Position numbers and translations under genes: made by a program. Shown here one piece after another: positions 56,793 through 64,000 of a DNA stretch of 64,000 nucleotides (the first letter of the stretch is position 1; every line of letters starts with the position of its first letter). Under the pieces are notes generated by a model, which had not been told where the DNA came from, ran no database searches, and worked only from the letters and a program-made list of their open reading frames with translations. Source of the DNA: Aurelia coerulea (lineage: Eukaryota > Cnidaria > Scyphozoa > Semaeostomeae > Ulmaridae). Where the stretch lies: contig CM076955.1 of assembly GCA_039566865.1 (NCBI GenBank), forward strand, positions 12,105,001 through 12,169,000, in the 5' to 3' direction.

Positions 56793-57094
56793 TGTCTTGT
56801 TCAATTCCTACCCTGACCATCCCCCCGGGCAGCCCGGGGGTCAACAAAATTTCCCTGCTCAAATGCCCCGGGGCCGGGGAAAAATTGATGGTCAAATGCC
56901 CGGGGGCCGGGCACTGAAAAAATGCTAATTCCCAGTTACTGTTAAGCAAAGGCTCCTATTCTTATCAAATGCTACTCAAATGCCCGGGGGCCGGGGAAAA
57001 ATGTACCGTCAAATGCCCGGGGGCCAGGAAAATTTTGTATGCAAATGCCCGGGGGTGTCCCGGGGGATGGTCAGGGTAGGAATTGAACGAGACA
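56793..57094. mobile_element. 302-bp GC-rich MITE with TTA target duplication (Harbinger-like)
   Basis: Ends are inverted repeats of about 33 bp: TGTCTTGTTCAATTCCTACC at the left and TGTCTCGTTCAATTCCTACC at the right (reverse complement), both followed by CTGACCATCCCCC. TTA flanks each side (56790-56792, 57095-57097). A 3-bp TWA duplication is the mark of PIF/Harbinger. The interior holds five or six copies of CAAATGCCCGGGGGCCGGG-like units, giving a CpG-rich island in AT-rich DNA. No ORF. Confidence 0.82.
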
Positions 57095-57097
57095 TTA

Positions 57098-58261
57098 GGC
57101 CATCCAATTTAGATTAGTGTTGCAATAGTTATCTCAAGCAGCGTCAAGAGAAACGACCATGAAAAAACGCACTGTAACAGAACATACCTTCGATTCTCCT
57201 GCAGGATTAGTTCAACTCTATCTTCATTTTGTAAAGGAACAAAATAATATAACACAGCGAGGACAAGTCATGATGTTGGAGGTGGCATCGGCAAACTCTT
57301 TTTGTATGCTTTTTGTGAAAAAAACTAGGCCAAGACTCTTTCATTCAGTGATTTTCACTGTGCGATCAAATGTATGGTCCCCTCAACAACCTGTGAGGGG
57401 ACCATTATGGAATTAAGGTCATCTTGACTGTTAAGGGGTGTTTTTCCTTTACGTTTTTAACCTTATATATTATACTGTATTCATTATTATATTATTTACT
57501 TGCAAATATTTTTAAATAACGTGGCAAATGATACATACATACAGTACATATCAAAATCACCAATTCAAGGGCGTTCCAAAAGGGCTATACCCCTCTACCA
57601 ACAAATAAGGAAACACAAACAGAACATGCTGCGCTGCGACCATCCATCATCACCATACTTACGGGATCGATCTTTGTTGAATGAATGGCAAGTAACTGGA
57701 CATTGAACCAGCTCAAAGATTTCTTTTCCAGACATCTTGTGTTCTTTATTAGGTTTGAAGAAGTTGTATGTCCGTGGACTCTGGTCAGTCTACACGGCAG
57801 CAAGACAGCACACAAGGGCACACAACAGAGCTCCGCGAAGTTAAAGTTCGATGTTCGATATATGCACAAGGAAGTTGCGTTGTTGTTGTCGCGGCTCGCC
57901 CTGCCAGATGTGCCCAGACTCCTTATCTGCGGATCCCAATTTCCCAAATATGGAGATATTGACAGTGCTTGAGAAGTTGAGAAGACGAGACCAGTGGTGG
58001 GAAAACCAAATCAGCCGGGGTAACATATTAACCCTATTGTACCCGGGCTCATTGGGTCAGACCACAGCCAGGGGGGCAAACAATGCCCCCCTAATCATAT
58101 CCAAAACCATAAATGGCATGCCATTGTAACTTCTTAATGCTAATTAGTCACGTGGTTTGTTGCCAAGCGACTAATCAAATTAACCATGTCAGATATTCAG
58201 TACTGAAAACACAAAAAGTGCTAATTGTTTCAGATAAAATGTATCAAAGCCTCAACAAAAC
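57098..58261. other. No gene recognised
   Basis: Several overlapping ORFs (57585-58129) occur on both strands but none shows a conserved domain. A palindromic CAGGGGGGCAAACAATGCCC patch lies at 58069-58092, resembling one at 11641-11671. Confidence 0.45.
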
Positions 58262-59610
58262 ATAAGATCCTTTTGGATGATTACAAAGTCCCTCCTGAGC
58301 TAAGCAAACATAAGAAAATCAAAATATTGATTTCTTCATAACCCCAACTGATCGTTGATGCTGTTTTTAGCTACAATCAGAGAGATGAGTGTTGCTGCTA
58401 AAATCGCCTAGACAAGAATCGCCTGAAAAGCAATGTTTTGATCTTTATGTCAAACGAGGCTGATACGCAAAAAATCAAAAGTCATTACCATTAGTTTGCT
58501 TAGTTCGTGCATGAAACTTTTGGTGCATCTGTGATCTGTCTCAAATTAGATATCATGTGAGATTTACGATAACGCAAAATTACTTATGTTTACGCAGAAC
58601 CCTGCAGAACGTCCCTCAACCTTCGGTGATGCTGCGAATGCTAGCCTCTGTGCAGGCCGCCGGTTACATCATCCTCTAAAGTTGACTTATTTGCATAATG
58701 AATACTATCAATAAGTGGCTAATGATGCGTTCGTTCTAGAAAACGATTGTTGTAACATAATTAAGCTGCTAATGAAGTCAAGAACGGGTAAATTTGTTGT
58801 TGTGCCAGGGTAAACATCATGGTAATTTACATCGCTCGCGCGTTCAATGGGCGTTTCCTCTCCCTACTTAATCTCCCTGGTAATTTATCCATCTTATGGT
58901 GTCAAATCTGTCTAACATGAAATAAGCCGACGTCAAATGTTGCTATAGGATCGCGGGAAACTTCTGTCTTGTATGCGCTTTATGTGCGCTTTCTTTATCT
59001 CAGTGCCAATTAGCAGAGATAAAACGTTAATCAATCGCTTTAACGAGCGTGACGGAAGTGGGTTACTTACTTACTTTCTTTCTTTCTTTCTGACATCGAA
59101 GCCCCTTCTTAGATTACAAAGTGGACTTTGTTTTCAAAGATAACCTCTCACCAGAATCATATGCATGAAGGCATTTTGGTTCAATGTGGTCACGTGTCTT
59201 CCCCCAGTCAATGGCGCCATTGTTTGCTGAGGTTCTGCACCTTTCCTTTCAACTTCAATGACATTTGCATCTGTACCGGTCTAGGATGCAGGTCCTTCTA
59301 CCCTCGGTGATTCTGCGAATGCTAGCCTCTGTGAAGGCCACCGTTTACATCATCCTCTAAAGTTGACTTATTTGCATAACGAGTACTGTCAATAAGTGGC
59401 TAATGATGCGTTCGTTCTAGAACATAAGATCCTTTTGGATGATTACAAAGTCCTATCTGAGCTAAGCAAGCATAAGAAAATCTGAATATTGATTTCTTCA
59501 TAACCCCAAATGATCGTTGATGCTGTTTTTAGCTACAGTCAGAGAGGTGAGTGGTGCTGCTAAATTCGCCTTCAGTAGAATATAGCAATTTATTGATCTC
59601 GTGTCAAATA
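58262..59610 (+). repeat. Compound repeat CR, copies 2 and 3
   Basis: 58262-59110 and 59110-59610 carry the modules of the 44.7-45.9-kb repeat in opposite orientation. CATAAGATCCTTTTGGATGA begins both 58262 and about 59423 and encodes the reverse of the LINE-derived HKILLDDYK segment. The block GCGAATGCTAGCCTCTGTG and AGTTGACTTATTTGCATAA is duplicated (58635-58745, 59313-59420). A (TTTC)n run lies at 59075-59091. No intact ORF. Confidence 0.65.
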
Positions 59611-59889
59611 TGTCTAGCATGAAATAAGCCGAGGTCAAATTTTGCTATAGCATTATGCGCGGGATTATGCGCTTTCTTTCTTTCTGTGCTCATTAGTCGT
59701 TTCGTCTTGAGAGCAATTTCTGTTAATAGTTGTTTTAAAATCTTACTGAATAAACAAAACCTTTTAAACAAAAAACTACACATCAATTTTTCATCTATTT
59801 GAAATTAGAACTATAGAATAGACGGAAATGACTGATGACTCGTAATTCGCAACTGAGAACTTGCAACTCGCGGAATGTGATCGCTTTCA

Positions 59890-60075
59890 TATTACTCGGA
59901 AGGTAATTGACTGAGGTCTAAGCATTGGAAAGGCTCGGAAGAACTTTGCTTTTGAAATGACCAGGAAATTATTAAGAATTCGTAAGAAACTCTAAGTAGT
60001 CCAACTCTGAAAATTCCAGAAAAGTTTCAGTTCTGGCTCAAATTCTTATTTTCTTGGCAAAATACGTTTAACGTG
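59890..60075. repeat. Dispersed repeat (AAGAAACTC family), copy 3
   Basis: GTCTAAGCATTGGAAAGGCT and CGTAAGAAACTCTAAGTA correspond to phrases at 36.43 kb and 19.18 kb. Immediately upstream of the candidate promoter region but separated from it by about 270 bp. Confidence 0.5.
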
Positions 60076-60346
60076 GTTGGTACAAAGGCTAGGTTGATGG
60101 AGGACGATAACTCGTGTTTGCACATGGTGGTTGTGGCAAACAAGGGTTCAAAAATAGGATCAAAAGTACCAGATTGGCAGTAAAAACATTATTTAGGCAA
60201 GTGTTATCACGAAAATTAGAGCAGAAATGGATAATAAAAGGACTTTTGGTTTCATGATTTCTTCATTTCTTCATGATTTCCTGTAAACAAGCATGGTTTT
60301 CTGAAATTGTGCAAATTATGGAGCTATTTAAAACGGTGCAAAATTG

Positions 60347-60379
60347 TATAAAAGGAGAAGTGTCGGTATGATCTTCAGT
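60347..60379 (+). promoter_or_regulatory. Candidate pol II core promoter (TATA plus initiator)
   Basis: TATAAAAGG at 60347-60355 and a TTCAGTCGTC initiator-like motif at about 60374-60383, a spacing of about 27 bp as expected for TATA-Inr promoters. It precedes the candidate exon 1 with a strong donor. No other promoter candidate this good was seen in the window. Confidence 0.5.
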
Positions 60380-61189
60380 CGTCATCAAGGGAGCGATCAG
60401 AAACGAGGCGTGTGAATTGGTGAGTTACACTTCTTTTTCTTATATTTATCTACATACATTGTTGTAACAGGAATTGTACTCAATTTGCATATGTTATGTA
60501 CTGGCTAGACATTTCTGGGATCATGTGGAGGCTTTTTTGAAGTATGCTTGATGGGGAAAATGCGAAATGAACATTTACAAAATTCTAATAATGAAATTTT
60601 ATTCTGTTTTATTCTAATAAATGCATTGTAGGGATGTAACGCATTATTTTTGACAATGGGAGGAAATGTAAAAGCTTGCATTGTATTCAACGAGGTGTTC
60701 AAGAGCTGATCGGCGTTATAATTCATTATCGCTCATGTTTTCAGGAATTCGGTTGAAAATGGCAGAAAAACTTAGCAGTGGAGAGGGTAAGATACTTTTA
60801 TAATTTTTTTTTTTTGAATAATTAGAAAAGCAAGATCTGTTGAATGATGTTGATGTGAAATTGGAAATCTGAAAAATGTCGTGCAGTTGAAGAAGCAAAA
60901 AGAGTCTTTAACGCTGCATTTGCATCGCTGTTTGGAAAATGTTGTGGTCATAGATTGCGGTGTTTTTAGGTGCAATTTTGTAGCGATATTTTCAGAGTAG
61001 CTTCCTAAATGGAGCATAACGTTTTCTAAAGAGCAATCCAAACGTTTTGTTGCTCTTATTGTTTTCTTGGCAAATACATTAATTTTTTTATAAGAATCAA
61101 GGTCCAGGTCTGCTAGGTAGTTTGATTAATTTTGGTCCTTTTTCGTTTTTTAGGTTTCTCGGGAGAAAGAAAGGACAAAAAGGACGTAG
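60376..61189 (+). CDS. Candidate 5' exons of the RPA-like gene
   Basis: Exon 1 (about 60376-60419, non-coding) ends GAATTG|GTGAGT. Exon 2 (60745-60786) follows TTTTCAG; its ATG is 60759-60761 and it encodes MAEKLSSGE before GG|GTAAGA. Exon 3 (61154-61189) follows TTTTTTAG and encodes FSGERKDKKDV before TAG|GTAAGG. Coding lengths (28 and 36 nt) leave phase 1, which fits an acceptor at 63132/63133 of the last exon: the joined frame is 205 codons with stop and has no internal stop. Acceptor tracts at exons 2 and 3 are good; the one before the last exon is weak, so an additional exon in 61.2-63.1 kb is possible. Charged, lysine-rich N-terminus of unknown role. Confidence 0.4.
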
Positions 61190-63132
61190 GTAAGGGGTTT
61201 CCTAGAGGATAATATTTAATTAAAATGACTTGTGGGACATTAGAATTCAGCCACTTTACTTTGTTGGGGGTAGTTATTGATTGTAAGTAGGTCTAATTTT
61301 GAGATTTCAATAACGAGATGTTAATTTCAAAAAGGGGTATCTAGAATACATTCGAGGCTTGAAAAGGAAATTAGGGCATGGCAGGAATGTACACGTATTT
61401 TTATAAGAACTCGGGACTTTCTTAAAGAGTTCGAGGAGAATCTTTATGTTCACTTCGTGTGGCGGCATGAAAATTTCTAAACAAAGCTGTTTCTAAAGCT
61501 TGCTGATGTTGCGTACATTTCTGTGAATTTCCTCGGCTAGAAACAGTTAAATAATTGTTCAATACTGGGGTTTCTTATAAAAGGAATACGTGTATGTGAA
61601 TCAATTAATTCAAGTCGCACTAGGGATTTCATCCATTTGATTTTGATCTGGGGGGGGTTTGTAATTTGCATTGGGTGCGAAATTGTACAGGGTCGGCAGT
61701 TATCGTAATTTGCACACGCTTAAGGGGTTGGGTGGGCACCTTCGTTGGGAAGAATAAACATAAGACGTGATAAGGTGGAAAGTATGACGGCTTCAGGACA
61801 ATTGTACTGTTGGGTGTTCTAAAACTGGTTTGAAGATTCCGCAACATTTTGTTTTGCTACTTCTCTTCAAGTGTTTTCCAAAGATCAAATTCGCAATAAC
61901 AAAATTATGCAAAACAATACAATTTCTAATGTTAATTTTTCGAATGGCTATACATCATTTTGGGATAGTCGATATATAACGCAGTAGTTCAAATCTTGAT
62001 ACCGTATGCGATCAGCAAGCTATGATCCGTTATAAAATAAGATCGGTGTGCTGGATTTTAACCTCGGCAGATCATCTGACAAAAGTTTCGATTGTTTGGA
62101 AATCAGGAGCATTTCATATGGTCATCTGAAATTTTCTTCGTAATTATTACGGGGAGCTCAAATTGAGCATTTTGGTTGTCGGGGAACTACAGTAGATAGG
62201 AAAGTGACAGGCTTGCAGTTATACGAGGTTAAGAGTTACCGTAAAAGTTCTATTAAAGACAAATGACGGATATATAGCGCCTAGTTTAAAAATAGAACAA
62301 AAGATGGCTTAGTGCTTTCATTTGTCTAATTGATTTGCTAATCTCTCGATATCGTCAAATACAATGGAATTCAATAGGTTATATTTAGATTGCTCAGGCC
62401 CCTGATTTAAGTCACCTTATATCTCCGTCATTTTTAAGCCCGCAGGGGGCTTATTTAATTTCGGACACTCCAGAGGGGGCTTATTAGAGGGAAGCTTATT
62501 CACTAAATCAAATGACAAAGATATGTTCTTTTACACAATATTTTCCTGATTCAGCATATAATTTTACGAGCCAAATACATAAATTCGAAGCGTGGTATAT
62601 AATTAAAAATCATGTTAGGAGTTTGAATAGGAAGCTCCAATGTACTTGTTTTATAATGGATCATAGCAAAGAAGTGGTTTCGCCGATATGGTAGATTTCC
62701 ATTTCTACAGGGTCTATAAGAATCGTTGTTACAAATTTTTGCTCGCAAATTTATTGGAATTGATGAAGGTGGATAGGAGAATGCAAACAGATGACGAACA
62801 ATTTTTAGAATTAGGGGACTTGGGAAACTTAAGTGAAATTGAGATCCAAATATAGCTATTTTTGCATTTATGGCGAACTATTTTTGTTCGATTTAAATTT
62901 TGAAGAAAGTCGGGAGACGGTAGTGAAAAGTTTAAAACCCTTAAAATGAAACAAAATTGCTTTAGGATGTACAGGATTGAAAACAGTTCCAGGAAGGGAA
63001 CTTTTATGGCAATTCTATATAGACTAATTTATAGACGGCATTATTTCTGCGATGCAAAAGTTTGTGACAGATTTTTTAGCACAGCCTGATAATTAGATAT
63101 CGGAAATGTAGAACCGGTGAAAGCTTGATGAG
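61190..63132 (+). other. Candidate intron; no other gene seen
   Basis: AT-rich sequence between the candidate exon 3 and the RPA-like exon. It starts GTAAGG and would end GATGAG. It shows no transposon ORF or foldback element, unlike most of the window. A repeated CAGGGGGCTTATT-like phrase lies at 62443-62490. Confidence 0.35.
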
Positions 63133-63683
63133 TCCGAAGTGAATCGCTTGTGAATACATGCACCGAGGGCAAGTCGTATTTAATGACGAATGTTCGCGTG
63201 AAGCATGGGGCTGACGGCACATATATTACCACGCCTAGGGACACTGTGTGTACAGTGGATGAGATAGAAGACCTTCACGTTACCGTTTCCAGTGACGATT
63301 TGCCGTTTGGTCTGTTAGCAAAAACGGTGAATTGTTTCATTCTTGGTGTGGGATCTGTGTCGCATTATCCAATATGTTGCTCTTGCAATCGCAAGCTTAA
63401 CGTTGCAGAATCTGATGAATTTGTAGTTTGCGAAAATTGTAACATGGAGCAGAGAGTCGCAGCTTGTGACAAACATTGGTTCATGCAAGTTCTTGTAAAA
63501 ACGGATGGTGGTGAGAAGTACAACTTGAGTGTCTTTGAAAAGGAGGTGGAAGAGTTGGCAGCAATTGCCCACGTCAATCTGGCAACAATTTCATCGCCTG
63601 AACTGAGTAAGGCTCTTTTGAATATTGGTAAACTTCAGATAACCTGTAATGAACGAAAATTGATACATTCAGAGCTCGCTTAG
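63133..63683 (+). CDS. RPA-like OB-fold protein with C4 zinc ribbon, last exon
   Basis: 183 residues, unrelated to the retroelements. After MTNVRVKHGADG and VDEIEDLHVTVSSDD, the second half reads HYPICCSCNRKLNVAES, VVCENCNMEQ, HWFMQVLVK, KYNLSVFEKEVEELA. Two CX2C pairs (Cys-x2-Cys ... CENC) placed between strands of an OB fold, then a W/F-rich strand and F-x-x-E-V-E-E-L helix, follow the pattern of the DBD-C domain of RPA70 and related single-stranded-DNA-binding proteins. The length is that of a single domain, much shorter than RPA70. It may be a cellular paralogue or a protein from a DNA transposon that uses an RPA-like factor; the sequence does not decide. The stop is TAG at 63681-63683. 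No polyadenylation signal AATAAA is seen in the next 300 bp. Confidence 0.55.
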
Positions 63684-64000
63684 TGCTAACAATTACAATG
63701 ATGTTGTAGGATAATTTATGCAACGGGTTTAAGTTGCAACATTTTGACATTTTTTTGTACAGATGTTAAAACTCTTTCAAACAATAGAATAACAGTTCAA
63801 AAAACTCCTGAACTATAGAACGGTTCAGAAGAGTTTCAAAAAATTTCTTATCGCAATAGGTAAACAGATGGGTTCTTCATCTGACAAATGATTGTTTTAA
63901 ATTCATTTTGGATTATATGGTTGGCACTACGGGCTCTAAATGTACCATAGTTTCATGTTTTTTGCAAATTTGAAGAGATGCATCATGTAACTGTAAACAA
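63684..64000. other. 3' flank, no gene recognised
   Basis: AT-rich DNA with AACAGTTCAAAAAACTCCTG and related TTCAGAAGAGTTTCAAAA, a short imperfect inverted or repeated stretch (63790-63845). May be the 3' UTR of the RPA-like gene. Confidence 0.4.

Noticed and set aside
57585..58129. Overlapping ORFs on both strands
   Set aside because: No domain, no consistent splice sites, and both strands equally open.

Overview
The window is eukaryotic, animal nuclear DNA. Spliced-looking exons, tRNA- and 5S-derived SINEs, Jockey/CR1/L2-type LINEs, a Penelope-like element, a Ty1/copia element and many short foldback or MITE elements are packed together at AT-rich composition. That mix suggests an invertebrate, most likely an anthozoan cnidarian (coral or anemone); this organism call is an inference from repeat content and not from a marker gene. 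At least half of the window is transposable element, and most conventional coding sequence is broken retroelement ORFs on the minus strand.

Layout. 0-5 kb: mostly featureless DNA with an inverted tRNA-SINE (2.2 kb) and a foldback element (3.8-4.4 kb). 5.2-10.7 kb: LINE A (minus), with an ORF1 and a broken ORF2 that carries a 2A-like peptide motif between a hydrophobic leader and the endonuclease. 11.7-13.8 kb: two 5'-truncated LINE tails. 15.9-16.4 kb: a TIR element with a 9-bp target duplication. 19.6-20.4 and 26.9-27.7 kb: two copies of one foldback element. 20.9-24.3 kb: two almost identical 1.48-kb units bracketed by two near-identical MITEs. 27.7-35.1 kb: LINE C (minus; esterase-type ORF1, EN-RT ORF2), itself interrupted by a foldback element and by a tandem pair of a second element that contains a large minisatellite. 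36.5-39.7 kb: LINE D (minus), interrupted by a Penelope GIY-YIG fragment with a hammerhead-like motif. 39.7-44.5 kb: LINE E (minus), the best preserved LINE (coiled-coil ORF1, PHD finger, EN, RT). 44.7-46 and 58.2-59.6 kb: inverted copies of a compound repeat carrying a captured LINE endonuclease fragment. 46.5-54.6 kb: LINE F (plus), split by a 7.1-kb insertion with candidate terminal inverted repeats; inside that lies a complete but broken copia element (118-bp LTRs, 5-bp target duplication), which in turn contains a tandem SINE/hammerhead-like insertion and a 5S-rRNA-related SINE. 56.8 kb: a GC-rich MITE with TTA duplication. 60.3-63.7 kb: the only plausible cellular-type gene, with TATA box, initiator, small 5' exons and a last exon encoding an RPA-like OB fold with a C4 zinc ribbon.

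The elements do not form a pathway; they record successive nested insertions. The most unusual objects are the tandem 260-bp units at 49.4-50.05 kb (tRNA-like pol III boxes plus hammerhead-like core plus a cross-junction hairpin, with a 14-bp target duplication), the MITE-unit-unit-MITE composite at 20.9-24.3 kb, and the set of foldback elements that share only their outer tips.
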